DNA of 64,000 bases. Origin: Ktedonosporobacter rubrisoli (lineage in GTDB: Bacteria; Chloroflexota; Ktedonobacteria; Ktedonobacterales; Ktedonobacteraceae). This document shows, piece after piece, positions 16,962 through 26,118 of this stretch. The position numbers were made by a program, and so were the translations under genes. The notes beneath the pieces are model-generated. The model saw only the letters and a list, made by a program, of their open reading frames with translations. It was not told the DNA's origin and did not search any database. Each line of letters opens with the position of its first letter. Positions within the stretch are counted from its first letter, which is position 1. The DNA lies in NCBI RefSeq assembly GCF_004208415.1, contig NZ_CP035758.1, positions 4,588,001-4,652,000 of the forward strand, in the 5' to 3' direction.

Positions 16962-18086
16962 ATGCCACACCCACCGCCAAACTTAGCTAAAGCCGAGACC
17001 AGGCCAGCTGAGCCAGCTTCAAGCCGAAAACGCCGGCCGTTTCTATTAATCATTCCTTTACTAATTATTGTTGTGCTTGTCGGCTGGCAATTCCTGACGG
17101 TTCGTGCCACGAATACCGATCCGACTATTGCGGGCAAGCCACTCTCAAATCCAGAGATGCATCTACATACACTAGCTCTAGGAGAGCAACCGGGCGTAAT
17201 TTATCTTGGTACGCACTTTGGCATATTCACCAGTACAGATGGCGGGCGCAGCTGGCCACAGCCGCGTGGACAGCTCAACTCATTAATGGTTACTGTAATT
17301 ACAATCAGTCCCAAAGACGCTAACTCGCTGGCCGTAGTTGCTATACCCAGCGTAAGCAAAGGGAATGATATCTCTGGCATTTACTTTAGCCAGGATGGTG
17401 GAAAGAGCTGGCAGCTCAGGAATCCTCCCAGCCTGGCCGGCTCTGCCTATCCCTTCACAGTTCGGGCCGGCTCTGCCAGCAGTCAGCATTTCTATGCCTT
17501 CTTCCCTTATAGTGGATGGTTTGAGACAAAAGATATGGGCCTCAACTGGAATACGTTGCATACGCCTCTAGTGGGTGCGCAAAACCCTTCGCTGCTCACC
17601 TTCCCCGATGATCCAAACCATCTCTTACTTGGCGGCAATCAAGGGCTCTTTGAGAGCTATGATGACGGAGCCCATTGGAACAAACTCAACGGAATACAGG
17701 GCTCCGTCCAGGGACTCGTCGCCTCAAAAAACGCGCCCTACACTATCTTTTGCGCCACTGATCAGAACCTCTATACCTGGAAAAATGGGGCCACTCAGAT
17801 TACCCAGCTCAAGCTGCCTGGAAACGGGACGACATCCTTCTCGCGTATGGCAGCCGATGCCAGTGGCAAGATTATCTATGGCATGTCAGGGCGAGACCTG
17901 TGGTATTCGCATGATCAGGGTGCGAGCTGGCAGCAGCGCACACACTTTGATCGCGGAGACCTTATAGCCCTGGTCATAGATCCTCAACATCCAGAAGACC
18001 TCTACGTAGGTTTCTTCCTGCCGCCCAAAGCTTCCTTTAGCACTGACAGTGGTAGCACATGGCAAACCCTGACAGGCCAGTCATAG
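16962..18086 (+). CDS. Membrane-anchored BNR/Asp-box repeat protein (sialidase-like beta-propeller)
   Basis: 374 residues. A short Pro-rich cytoplasmic N-terminus is followed by one membrane segment (about 26-47) and a large exported domain. That domain has six Asp-box motifs: STDGGRSW, SQDGGKSW, TKDMGLNW, SYDDGAHW, SHDQGASW and STDSGSTW, evenly spaced, so it should be a beta-propeller of the BNR/Ycf48-like/VPS10-like type. Sialidase catalytic residues (RIP motif, Arg triad) are not evident, so an enzyme role is doubtful; binding or assembly roles are more likely. The ATG at 16962 has AAAGG about 15 bases upstream. It is not in an operon with its neighbours. Confidence 0.82.
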   Translation: MPHPPPNLAKAETRPAEPASSRKRRPFLLIIPLLIIVVLVGWQFLTVRATNTDPTIAGKPLSNPEMHLHTLALGEQPGVIYLGTHFGIFTSTDGGRSWPQPRGQLNSLMVTVITISPKDANSLAVVAIPSVSKGNDISGIYFSQDGGKSWQLRNPPSLAGSAYPFTVRAGSASSQHFYAFFPYSGWFETKDMGLNWNTLHTPLVGAQNPSLLTFPDDPNHLLLGGNQGLFESYDDGAHWNKLNGIQGSVQGLVASKNAPYTIFCATDQNLYTWKNGATQITQLKLPGNGTTSFSRMAADASGKIIYGMSGRDLWYSHDQGASWQQRTHFDRGDLIALVIDPQHPEDLYVGFFLPPKASFSTDSGSTWQTLTGQS

Positions 18087-18102
18087 CTCGTTTTCTGCAG
18101 AT

Positions 18103-18132
18103 GGGTCGTCAAATATATAGCTTTGACGACCC
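18103..18132 (+). terminator. Perfect hairpin after the BNR gene
   Basis: GGGTCGTCAAA (18103-18113) and TTTGACGACCC (18122-18132), 11 base pairs, 17 bases after the stop. No T run follows, so it is a terminator-like or RNA-stabilising hairpin. Confidence 0.5.
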
Positions 18133-18419
18133 GACGAGCTCGCGGCCTCCAATCTCCCCAGTACGCTACATAGGTATGCAACAGGGATAAAAATAGGTAT
18201 TGATCCTAATAGACACTTCTTGCCATCGGACTTATGCTTATACAAATAGGTACTTTAGCCCAACGAGAGATCCCAGTAGATCTTAACAGTAGTACCTTCA
18301 AACTGGTTAGCCGAGGGCGTAAGAAACTTAGCTATTTGTAGTTTGCTGAGGGCTGGCCCTATTCACTTTTTATAGAAATAGATCAATGAATAGAGTTCCG
18401 CCCTGTCATTTTTAAAAGC

Positions 18420-18449
18420 TTGACTCATCGACATCGTTGTGCGTATAGT
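18420..18449 (+). promoter_or_regulatory. Possible promoter of the HK-RR operon
   Basis: TTGACT (18420-18425), 18-base spacer, TATAGT (18444-18449). It would give a leader of about 165 bases before the GTG at 18620, with the palindrome at 18515 inside the leader. Confidence 0.4.
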
Positions 18450-18514
18450 TACAATGTAGTCAGTCATATGCATCTACTATAGCCATAGTTAACCCCACGT
18501 GCAATTATTTCGCC

Positions 18515-18532
18515 GCCTCAGCTAGCTGAGGC
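18515..18532. repeat. 18-base perfect palindrome upstream of the HK gene
   Basis: GCCTCAGCTAGCTGAGGC reads the same on both strands. It lies 88 bases before the kinase gene and could be an operator for a dimeric regulator, perhaps the response regulator encoded next to it, or a transcript hairpin. Confidence 0.6.
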
Positions 18533-18619
18533 AGAAGACAGGCCGGGACACGCCCTGGAACCCTTTTCAGATTGCACATTGCATAAGTTAGTCGATAGAG
18601 TAGGAAGTGAGTCTCTCGG

Positions 18620-19708
18620 GTGAACAGAGTTGTTCATTTTTGCATAACCTGGCTTCAGCGCTGGCATCTCTCCCTTTTTGAAAAAGTGATCCTCGTCAAT
18701 AGTCTTATGCTGATAGGAGAAGCGCTGGCAGGGCTATGGGTAACCAGCCATAACCTGGAGACTCATCACTACCTGATCGACACCAGCTTTATTATCTTCG
18801 CCACGCTGCTAACCCTGCTAAGCAACGTTCTCCTGCTTAAAGTGAGCTTTCGTCCGCTATTTAGCCTGCTGGCAACTATTCGTGAAGTCAGCGCGGGGCA
18901 AACCCATGCGCGCGCGCCGGGTACTCTTGCAGACTCCGATATTAGCGAACTGGCAGGCGCATTTAATACAATGCTCGATCGCCTTGAGGCTGCCCGGCGC
19001 CAGCAGACAGCCTTGATCCTTCAGGCTCAGGAGGAAGAGCAGCGACGTATAGCCCTTGAGCTTCATGACGAAACCGGGCAAAACCTTACGGCTATGCTTA
19101 TTCATACGGAAGTACTCAATCAGAGTCTGCAGGGATTGCCCGAGCAAGCCATAGCGGAAACGGCGCGCAAGCAGCTTGCTGAAGGGCTCCAGCAACTTAG
19201 CGGGCTAACCGAGCAGACCTTAGAAAATATTCGTGTCCTTGCGCAACAGCTACGACCTAGCGTGCTCGACGATCTCGGGTTGCAGGCAGCGTTCCGCTGG
19301 CTCGTGGAAGATGGTCAGCAACGCTTACACCTGGACATTGATCTGAGAGTAGAGAGCCTGGAAGAAATCTTGCCAACTTTGACGCCCATCTATGAAACAA
19401 CGCTCTTCCGCATTGCCCAGGAAAGCCTCACAAATATAGTGCGTCATGCTCAAACTAATAAAGCATCCATTACCCTTACGCGCAAGCAAAACTATATCAG
19501 CCTTGAGATACAGGATAACGGATGTGGCTACGATCTAGATCACCATCGCCCAGGCCTCGGCATATTTGGGATGCGCGAGCGCGCCGCATTTCTTGGCGGC
19601 AAACTCACTGTCCACACACAGCCCGGGCAAGGCACAATTATACAAGCGCTGCTCCCTTTACCCAGCACATCCCAATCCGTATGTAAGGAGAGAACTTATG
19701 GCAGCTGA
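18620..19708 (+). CDS. Sensor histidine kinase, NarL/LiaS type (HisKA_3)
   Basis: 362 residues. Two membrane segments (about 22-42 and 53-75) are separated by a very short outer loop, so it probably senses something in the membrane. A HAMP-like region (about 76-128) leads to the HisKA_3 domain with EEEQRRIALELHDETGQ, phosphoacceptor His149. The ATPase domain has FRIAQESLTNIVRHA, DNGCGYD and GLGIFGMRERAAFLGG, all expected for this type. Start GTG at 18620, since a later start would remove the first helix; AGGAAGTGAG lies somewhat far upstream. Its last 11 bases overlap the response regulator gene, so translation is probably coupled. Confidence 0.92.
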   Translation: MNRVVHFCITWLQRWHLSLFEKVILVNSLMLIGEALAGLWVTSHNLETHHYLIDTSFIIFATLLTLLSNVLLLKVSFRPLFSLLATIREVSAGQTHARAPGTLADSDISELAGAFNTMLDRLEAARRQQTALILQAQEEEQRRIALELHDETGQNLTAMLIHTEVLNQSLQGLPEQAIAETARKQLAEGLQQLSGLTEQTLENIRVLAQQLRPSVLDDLGLQAAFRWLVEDGQQRLHLDIDLRVESLEEILPTLTPIYETTLFRIAQESLTNIVRHAQTNKASITLTRKQNYISLEIQDNGCGYDLDHHRPGLGIFGMRERAAFLGGKLTVHTQPGQGTIIQALLPLPSTSQSVCKERTYGS

Positions 19709-20435
19709 TTCCAGCATAAATGCTCCCGCATCTACTATTCCAATCAGTGTCCTCTTAGCAGATGACCATGATATCCTTCGCCAGGGCCTGAAATTGCTCC
19801 TGGGAACGCAACAAGATATCAAGGTTGTCGGAGAGGCTTGCACAGGGATTGAGGCCATAGAAGTGACAATGCAGCTCAAACCTGATATTGTCGTCATGGA
19901 TATTAGTATGGCCCAGATGGATGGGCTAGAGGCATGCAGGAGAATCCGCAATCAATTACCAACTACCCAGGTGCTTATTCTCACCATGCATGAGAGTGAA
20001 GAGTACTTTTTACAGGCCCTACGTGTAGGCGCCGCCGGTTACCTGGTCAAAAAGGCTGCCCCGGCCGACCTCTGCGCCGCTGTACGCACAGTAGCACAGG
20101 GAGGCGCTTTCCTGTATCCAGGGCTGGCAAAGGCGCTTATTCGGGCCTATGTCTCTACGGCGCACCATGATCAACCAGTTGCCCCACAACAGCCCGGAAG
20201 TGGCAAAAATCCGGCCCTGGCCCACACGCTTAATGTTCTCACCCCCCGCGAAATGGAGGTGCTCAAGTTAGTAGCCGAGGGACGGACGAATCAAGAGATT
20301 GCCGATCAACTGGTTCTGAGCATCAAAACGGTTCAAGCTCATCGCGCCAATGTTATGGAAAAGCTGGAATTACATGATATCACGCACCTTGTTCGTTTTG
20401 CCATTCGCTATGGCTTGATCACGTCAGATTTATAA
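19698..20435 (+). CDS. NarL/LuxR-family response regulator
   Basis: 245 residues from the ATG at 19698, which has AAGGAG at 19685-19690; the frame is open further upstream but that part is the kinase gene in another frame. Receiver domain: ADDHDILRQGL, phosphoacceptor Asp68 in VVMDISM, LTMHESEEYFLQAL and GYLVKKA. After a 30-residue linker comes the LuxR HTH: LTPREMEVLKLVAEGRTNQEIADQL and SIKTVQAHRANVMEKL. It is phosphorylated by the kinase encoded just upstream and binds DNA as a dimer. The targets are unknown; the palindrome at 18515 is a natural candidate for autoregulation. Confidence 0.94.
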   Translation: MAADSSINAPASTIPISVLLADDHDILRQGLKLLLGTQQDIKVVGEACTGIEAIEVTMQLKPDIVVMDISMAQMDGLEACRRIRNQLPTTQVLILTMHESEEYFLQALRVGAAGYLVKKAAPADLCAAVRTVAQGGAFLYPGLAKALIRAYVSTAHHDQPVAPQQPGSGKNPALAHTLNVLTPREMEVLKLVAEGRTNQEIADQLVLSIKTVQAHRANVMEKLELHDITHLVRFAIRYGLITSDL

Positions 20436-20467
20436 AGTTCGATATAGCCTCACAAGTCATATTTTTA

Positions 20468-20497
20468 TTGCTTCTTAACGGCAATGTGTGCTATCAT
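20468..20497 (+). promoter_or_regulatory. Possible promoter of the dynamin-like GTPase gene
   Basis: TTGCTT (20468-20473), 18-base spacer, TATCAT (20492-20497), about 48 bases upstream of the ATG at 20545. Moderate match only. Confidence 0.3.
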
Positions 20498-20544
20498 CCC
20501 CTCGGTCATACTTTTAAAGTTTGTCAAGGGGGATATGTAGCTTC

Positions 20545-23316
20545 ATGCAATTTATAAGGCAAAGACAACAACTGACCACTTGCCCACAATGTGATAATAT
20601 TATTCGCATTGATGCAGAATTCTGCAATATATGCGGAAAGCGCTTAAAGGGAGGAGCAGGCAAAGGCCGAACCTCGCATCTAGCGCCGGCTCCCCAGATA
20701 GTTTCTCCACCCCCTCCCCCACCAACGCCCACTACATTGGACGCGGAAAATGAGGATGAGGAATATGAAGAGGAATACGAGGATGAAGAAGGCGAGGAGG
20801 ACGAGGAAGATCTGCCACTAAACCCGCAGCTTCCGTCTGATCCCACGGAGATACTTAATCTCCTGCAGCGCCTGCAAAACCACGCAGAGCAGATGGACCA
20901 ATACTTTCCTGCCGATCTGGCAGATAAAAACCAGAAATTAGCAGCCTGGAAAAAACAGCTTCTACGCGCCCTGGCTTGCGCGGAAATTTTTGAGCGACCA
21001 CAGCTCCAAATGATTGAGGCTCAGCAAGTTCTTAGGTTGCGCCATCATCTCGCCGAAGCAGCGCACGCCCTGGATTTTACCCGTGAATATACTGTCAAGA
21101 TCATCGGCCACGCGGGAGCCGGCAAAAGTACGCTGCTGGCCGCCATGATTGGTCGCGACATCTTTCCCCGCCTGGCGGGCGGGGCCGTTACAGGTGTACG
21201 TACACGCATACGCTTATGCCATGAGCAAGAGGCTGAAGAGATGCGTATCCATTTCCTGACGCGTGCAGCCTTCGATGATATGCTCAAACAAACGCAGCAA
21301 AGCATTCAGCAAGCACCTAATCCAAGAATGCGCGAAGCTCTGGCCACAGAGCACTCAATCCTGCTTAAGGCCAGCGAGACATTTGCCGAGCGCTATCTCA
21401 AGGATGAGCCCTACTGCCAGGTCATCCCACGCGAGCGCTGGAAAGAAGAGAGCAGCCGTTACATCGAAGAACCACCTCGCGCTAGCCAGGAACCACGGCT
21501 GATCCGCCTGATCGACTACGTAGAATATACAGTGCATACTAATCCACATTCAATACTTCCGCCAGGCAGCGTTCTTGTAGATTTGCCCGGGGGCTCGGCC
21601 GGGCAATTGCGCCATGACGCAATTTTGCGGGAAGAACTTAATGATGTGGATGCAGTCATTCTTGTCATTGGCAACAATCGCTTCGGCGACGATGATCGTA
21701 CGCAGCGCATCTTTGATCTGGTTCGCCGTAAAATCGTGCAAGGGCGCTCACCCGAAGTGGCTGCGCACATGCTCTTCCTTGCGGTGACCCATTGGGATGA
21801 AATCAACTCGGCTGCTAGCCTTGACAAGGCCGTGGGAAGTCTGCGCGCCCTGCTCCGCGATTTACCGCCCAACTACAACAGCTACCATCATCACGGCCCT
21901 AGCAATAACCACTTCTTCTATCCCTTGCGTTGTCTTGATGCGCTGCTAGCCACGCTGGGTATTGAAAAGCAAAAATTGGACGAAGATCGCCTTCAGGAGG
22001 GCCGCGACTATGCCGGACGCGTGCTGAGCGTCTATCCCGAGCTGCTTGAGATCGATTCAACGCTGCCCACAACCGCCAGTGCGCAGGATTTCCAGAAAGT
22101 CACCACTAAGCAACATGATGCTATGCTGCGCTTCAGCGGGCTACCAGAACTTGCGCGCGATCTGCAGGCATTCTTAACCAGCAATCGCTACGAGGTGCAG
22201 TTGAGGCAAGCTGAGACTCAGCTCGCCATGGCCCTACAGCATCTTGAGGATCTCTGCTGGGACCATCTCAACAACCTGGGAGTGCATAGCCGCGATCTTC
22301 AAGAGCTGCAACAGGAAATGGATCTGCGCAAGAGCAAACGCGGAGTGGGTCGCTTTGAGCAACTCAACAAACGCACAGGAGAGATGCATACGGCCTGGTC
22401 AGAAGCGCTCAGTCAGTTTGATACGATGATCAGCACCGACGATAATCCATTTCACCATGCCCTGGCAACAGCCCACGAGCGGGCCGCCCGCCGGGTCAAG
22501 ATTCGCATCATGCAAGGGCACTTTGATCAATGTATCAAGGTTAGCAGCGGGAGTCAGGCTGCTTCTCCGGCCATGGAAATCGGCACGCGCTGGGTCGATA
22601 TCGACGGCTGGAGCCTGATCAAGGAACTGCGTTCCAGTTTTAGCGCCGCCCTTGAACGCGAATTGAACGAGCCGGCCCGGGCCCTGGCCGAAGCCTTCCT
22701 TATCCCTATTGCGCACAAAGAAGAAATCGACGGTACGTTGGATATCAGCCGGGTAGCACTTGGCGAGTTTGGCGGCGATCTCGATGAGATTCAAAAGGCC
22801 TATAACAAGCTCAAGCGCAGTATTCGTGAGAAGGCGCGCGATGTCTGCCTCTATGTTAGCATTGGGGAGTTACTCAACGAAGAGAAATACGCTCCCACCA
22901 AGGACGATCCTACGGTCAGCGCACTTTATCGACTCGCCTCAACGCCCAGCAAACCCGACGACGTTGTTCAATCGGCCCGCCAGTTAATGGGCCCGATTCT
23001 CGACGTCATATGTGGGAATTTAGCGCGGAGTACAGAGCGTCGCATAGCTCATCTCTTCCGTTACGAGTTGGATAAGTTAGAGAAGCGCCTGATGTACGAT
23101 AGCACGCGCCTCGATACTCCACCGAACGAGATTCCCGGCATTTTCTCTGACCTGGTGAACAGCCTGTATAGTTTGCTTACCGAACGTGTGCTTACCTCCG
23201 AAAATTTGCGCCAACAGCTTGACATACTTCAGGCGCAACGTGAGGCGAGCGTCGATTGTTGGGTTGAGCTGCTTAGCGATACAGAAATGCTAAGAATGGC
23301 CTATCGTCAGAATTAG
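20545..23316 (+). CDS. Zinc-ribbon dynamin-like large GTPase
   Basis: 923 residues from the ATG at 20545 (AAGGGGGA about 12 bases upstream; a TTG at 20521 is also open). Order: zinc ribbon CPQC/CNIC (Cys13, 16, 27, 30); Pro-rich stretch; a strongly acidic tract of about 25 Glu/Asp-rich residues (about 68-92); a helical region; then a GTPase domain with P-loop GHAGAGKS (188-195), DLPG (346-349, G3) and THWDE (415-419, in the place of TKxD, G4). A long helical region with likely coiled coils follows, as in bacterial dynamin-like and GBP-like proteins. No membrane segment is evident. The role may be membrane remodelling or phage-stress related, but nothing nearby decides it. Stands alone. Confidence 0.75.
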   Translation: MQFIRQRQQLTTCPQCDNIIRIDAEFCNICGKRLKGGAGKGRTSHLAPAPQIVSPPPPPPTPTTLDAENEDEEYEEEYEDEEGEEDEEDLPLNPQLPSDPTEILNLLQRLQNHAEQMDQYFPADLADKNQKLAAWKKQLLRALACAEIFERPQLQMIEAQQVLRLRHHLAEAAHALDFTREYTVKIIGHAGAGKSTLLAAMIGRDIFPRLAGGAVTGVRTRIRLCHEQEAEEMRIHFLTRAAFDDMLKQTQQSIQQAPNPRMREALATEHSILLKASETFAERYLKDEPYCQVIPRERWKEESSRYIEEPPRASQEPRLIRLIDYVEYTVHTNPHSILPPGSVLVDLPGGSAGQLRHDAILREELNDVDAVILVIGNNRFGDDDRTQRIFDLVRRKIVQGRSPEVAAHMLFLAVTHWDEINSAASLDKAVGSLRALLRDLPPNYNSYHHHGPSNNHFFYPLRCLDALLATLGIEKQKLDEDRLQEGRDYAGRVLSVYPELLEIDSTLPTTASAQDFQKVTTKQHDAMLRFSGLPELARDLQAFLTSNRYEVQLRQAETQLAMALQHLEDLCWDHLNNLGVHSRDLQELQQEMDLRKSKRGVGRFEQLNKRTGEMHTAWSEALSQFDTMISTDDNPFHHALATAHERAARRVKIRIMQGHFDQCIKVSSGSQAASPAMEIGTRWVDIDGWSLIKELRSSFSAALERELNEPARALAEAFLIPIAHKEEIDGTLDISRVALGEFGGDLDEIQKAYNKLKRSIREKARDVCLYVSIGELLNEEKYAPTKDDPTVSALYRLASTPSKPDDVVQSARQLMGPILDVICGNLARSTERRIAHLFRYELDKLEKRLMYDSTRLDTPPNEIPGIFSDLVNSLYSLLTERVLTSENLRQQLDILQAQREASVDCWVELLSDTEMLRMAYRQN

Positions 23317-24121
23317 GCCTGGCACGTCTGCCTTACAATTCTGGGCCCTCAAGAGTGTCAGGGTGAACCAGCTATCTCTAGGAGCCACAAATATGTGCCG
23401 AACGCGAAGATGGCCGAGGGTCCGGCTTCTAGTGACATGGCACTTATCAATAGTCAGGTAAAGTAAAGAGAGCCAGCATAAGCCGGCTCTCTTCTCCCCA
23501 GAATAGGGACCCGTGTGCTGAGTCGTGAGGCACCTCCCCCAAAGCACCTCTTGCATGGGTACCAAGTTCGTAAAAAACGCATTTGCGGGCTTAACCCGCA
23601 GGCGCTCTCTTCCCGTCGAACCCGTGGGTACGCGTCCTTTACCGCGTGTCGTTACGAAGCGGCAGAAAGTCCCCCCCAGGACATTTCTCCGCGCGGCATT
23701 CCCCGGCATACGCACAGGGCATCTTCCTTGTATCCAGAGATCAGCCAACTGCCATCGGGAACAAAAACAGTAGCGATCATCTGCCCCGGGATATCGAAGA
23801 GCCTCGCCCTCCTGCTTTTCCGTGGAATCGCGGTACAACAGACTTCCGTGCAAGGCAACCCGGCGTGTCTTCCCACGCCCCCAGAACAGGCTGAGTTCTT
23901 GCTATCAATGGTAGCACGCTCGGTCCTGGACCTGGCAACATCCGTTCCCTGCAATAATGTTAGCTGTTTCATAGTAAGATATGGTTGATAACGTGTTAAG
24001 ATATTATGAAGATTTAGCACAATACTCTGCAGAGGGTTAAGAAAACTCCATTCATTGCGCCACTTAGAAGCAGCCTTCATTTTATGGCTATAAGAAATAC
24101 TTGTCTTTCATGGAGGGCCCG
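23317..24121. other. 800-base gap, probably a decayed WD40-like gene on the minus strand
   Basis: Several overlapping open frames on both strands but no coherent gene. On the minus strand near 23700-23800 one frame reads IATVFVPDGSWLISGYKEDAL, very like one WD40 repeat (FSPDGxxLxSGSxD), and then loses the pattern. A hairpin that pairs best on the minus strand lies at the far end (23471-23496). A decayed gene is the simplest reading, but the similarity covers only about 25 residues. Confidence 0.3.
23471..23496 (-). terminator. Hairpin at the end of the decayed region
   Basis: AGAGAGCCAGC, loop ATAA, GCCGGCTCTCT. The one imperfect pair is G-U on the minus strand and A-C on the plus strand. 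On the minus strand it is followed by TTTACTTT, a fair tail. It fits a minus-strand gene that no longer exists, but could also serve the GTPase gene. Confidence 0.5.
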
Positions 24122-25162
24122 CTAAAAAAGCAAGCTGCCTAAAGTAGCTAGCAGCACCACACCCAGCACGATATAATCAAGTCTGCCAAGCGAGGTTTCG
24201 TGCAACATAACCTGTTTTCCATCGGCCTGATAGCCTCGCGCCTCCAGAGCAACAGCCAGCTCTGAAGCTCGGCGCAATATATTCTGCATTAAAGGCCCAA
24301 AGAGAGCTACAAGACTTTGCAGGCGTTCACGCCCCGTTCCATGCATAATATCGGCACCACGAGCAGTCTGAGCCTTCATCAACAATCCCACCTCTTCTAC
24401 CAGCGTAGGAATGAAGCGCAGAGCCAGCAAGCTCATGAGCGCAAAATCATCTACAGGCAGCTTTAACGCTCGCAAAGGTGAAAGTAACAGCGTCAGGCCT
24501 TCAACTAGCATGACAGGCGTTGTCGTCATTGTCAGGAGCAGAGACAACACATAGAGCACAAGCATCACCACATACACAGTGAATATGCTCCATACGTTGT
24601 ACTCCGTGACGAGCAGAGGGCCTAGCAGATAGGCATGGCCCGGCTGAGTCCCGACAGTTAACCACATGAACAAAGCTGCCATCAGCAGAATTATAATTAA
24701 CCAGATGCGCAAGCGCTTAAAGCCAGCTCTTTGCCAGCGTTTGCGCCAGGCTGCTATCGGCAGGAGTGATGCTAAAAACAGGCTCAGCGCTATCCCGGCG
24801 CATATAAGCACTATCTGTGAAAGAAAGCCATAAAATACCGGCATAGGACCAATGGTCAAGAGAATTTTGCTCCCTCGGGGAGAGGCAAACAGCAGACCTA
24901 GAGAGCCAATCGCCATCAGGATCATCAAAAGCCAGGTGCGCTTCCAGATTTCGCGCGGTGCCACACCTGCTAGAGCAACTCCTGTCAGAATAAGTACAAT
25001 TGCCATTATGTAAGGCACAAAATGCCAGCGGTGCGGTTGGGCCAAGAGCGTCAACCAGATCACAATCCAGAGCAAAGCCAGCAACTTTGTACGAGCTCGT
25101 AACCGATGCAAGAGGCTACTGCCAGGATAATAGATCCCCAGCGAGATATTTTCTAGTAACAT
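24122..25162 (-). CDS. ecfT: ECF transporter transmembrane (T) component
   Basis: 346 residues, several membrane segments. The N-terminus (GIYYPGSSLLHRLRARTKLL) is the usual start of EcfT/CbiQ proteins, with the conserved PGSSLLHRLxARTK. The C-terminal coupling helices have the Ala-Arg-Gly motifs that touch the ATPases: MKAQTARGADI and VALEARGYQ. It is longer than usual (about 265), with a middle insertion of extra hydrophobic segments near 95-170. It connects the substrate-binding S component to two ATPases. It follows the second ATPase by 89 bases and is the last gene of the operon. Weak ribosome site. Confidence 0.92.
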   Translation of the reverse strand: MLLENISLGIYYPGSSLLHRLRARTKLLALLWIVIWLTLLAQPHRWHFVPYIMAIVLILTGVALAGVAPREIWKRTWLLMILMAIGSLGLLFASPRGSKILLTIGPMPVFYGFLSQIVLICAGIALSLFLASLLPIAAWRKRWQRAGFKRLRIWLIIILLMAALFMWLTVGTQPGHAYLLGPLLVTEYNVWSIFTVYVVMLVLYVLSLLLTMTTTPVMLVEGLTLLLSPLRALKLPVDDFALMSLLALRFIPTLVEEVGLLMKAQTARGADIMHGTGRERLQSLVALFGPLMQNILRRASELAVALEARGYQADGKQVMLHETSLGRLDYIVLGVVLLATLGSLLF

Positions 25163-25251
25163 AGCTTTTCACAAACTTTTTTTGAGCTAGCAACAGTTTT
25201 TTTACATATGCTTTATGCAAGGCAGGGAGCTCTACGCTCATATTTAGCAGG

Positions 25252-26118
25252 CTAGTCCCCACTCGTGCGCCGTCTCTCTGCCGCAAATAATGCGATAACA
25301 TCCTCAAGCGTGGCCACATCCTTTGGAATAGCCATACCCCTCTCGCGAAGTAAACTCAAGAGCTCATTGAGGGGAGGCGCAGCCAGGCCCCATTTATGCA
25401 GTTGTGCCCCAAGCATGAAGACTTCCCGTGGCTTCCCCTGCATGACCAGCATTCCTTTGTGCAGCACAAAGAGCGTATCGGCCAGCATAGACACCTCAGC
25501 CATATCATGGGATACCAGGACTATTGTCATGCCTTGCTCTTTCTGCATACTACGCAGATAGGTATAAAACTCGGCGCGTCCGGCCGCATCGAGCCCTACC
25601 GTTGGCTCATCCATCACTAAAATTTCAGGAGCCATAGCCAGCACACCGGCCAGAGCAACTCTACGTCTCTGACCACCGCTTAGCTCAAATGGCGAGCGAT
25701 GACCATATTCAGGCCCTGGCAAACCGACTGTCTCCAGAGCCTGAAGTACACGTGTACGGATCTCGCGACGGCTCATCTGCAGACGTCGGGGTCCAAAGGC
25801 CACATCAGCAAATACACTTGGCGCAAATAGCTGCGTCTCCGAGAACTGGAAGAGCATGCCTACCCTCTGACGCAAGCGGCGTAGATCAGCCCCGGCGCGC
25901 ACCTGCTGACCATCCACCACAATTGTTCCATCACTGGGCAAGAGCAAGCCATTAAAATGCTGTACCAGCGTTGTTTTGCCTGAGCCAGTCACGCCAATGA
26001 TAGCAGCACAGCTCCCTCGCGCAATCTCTAGATTAATATCGATCAGAGCCGCTTTCCGCAGCGCGCCTGATTGATAGTTATGAGAAAGATGGCTGGCCAC
26101 AATGATAGGCTCGCTCAA
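25252..26118 (-). CDS. ecfA2: ECF transporter ATPase, second subunit
   Basis: 288 residues, an ABC ATPase. Walker A GVTGSGKTTL, Q-loop region MLFQFSETQLF, signature ELSGGQRRRVALAGVLAM, Walker B EILVMDEPTVGLD, switch VLVSHDMAEV. The MLFQFPEXQLF-type stretch is characteristic of EcfA2/CbiO proteins. The ATG at 26118 overlaps the stop of the upstream ATPase by 4 bases (ATGA), so the two are translationally coupled and form the EcfA heterodimer. Cytoplasmic, energises uptake through the T and S components. Confidence 0.94.
   Translation of the reverse strand: MSEPIIVASHLSHNYQSGALRKAALIDINLEIARGSCAAIIGVTGSGKTTLVQHFNGLLLPSDGTIVVDGQQVRAGADLRRLRQRVGMLFQFSETQLFAPSVFADVAFGPRRLQMSRREIRTRVLQALETVGLPGPEYGHRSPFELSGGQRRRVALAGVLAMAPEILVMDEPTVGLDAAGRAEFYTYLRSMQKEQGMTIVLVSHDMAEVSMLADTLFVLHKGMLVMQGKPREVFMLGAQLHKWGLAAPPLNELLSLLRERGMAIPKDVATLEDVIALFAAERRRTSGD

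Larger units (their letters stand above)
18133..18619. other. Gap upstream of the NarL-type histidine kinase
   Basis: About 490 bases with no gene. It holds a possible promoter at 18420-18449 and an 18-base perfect palindrome at 18515-18532, both listed separately. A run of A+T-rich sequence precedes them. Confidence 0.5.

Noticed and set aside
20514..20846. Ser-rich minus-strand open frame
   Set aside because: Antisense image of the acidic tract of the GTPase gene.
23290..23853. 187-codon minus-strand frame and the overlapping plus-strand frames to 23988
   Set aside because: No coherent domain; the WD40-like stretch is in a different frame and only about 20 residues long.
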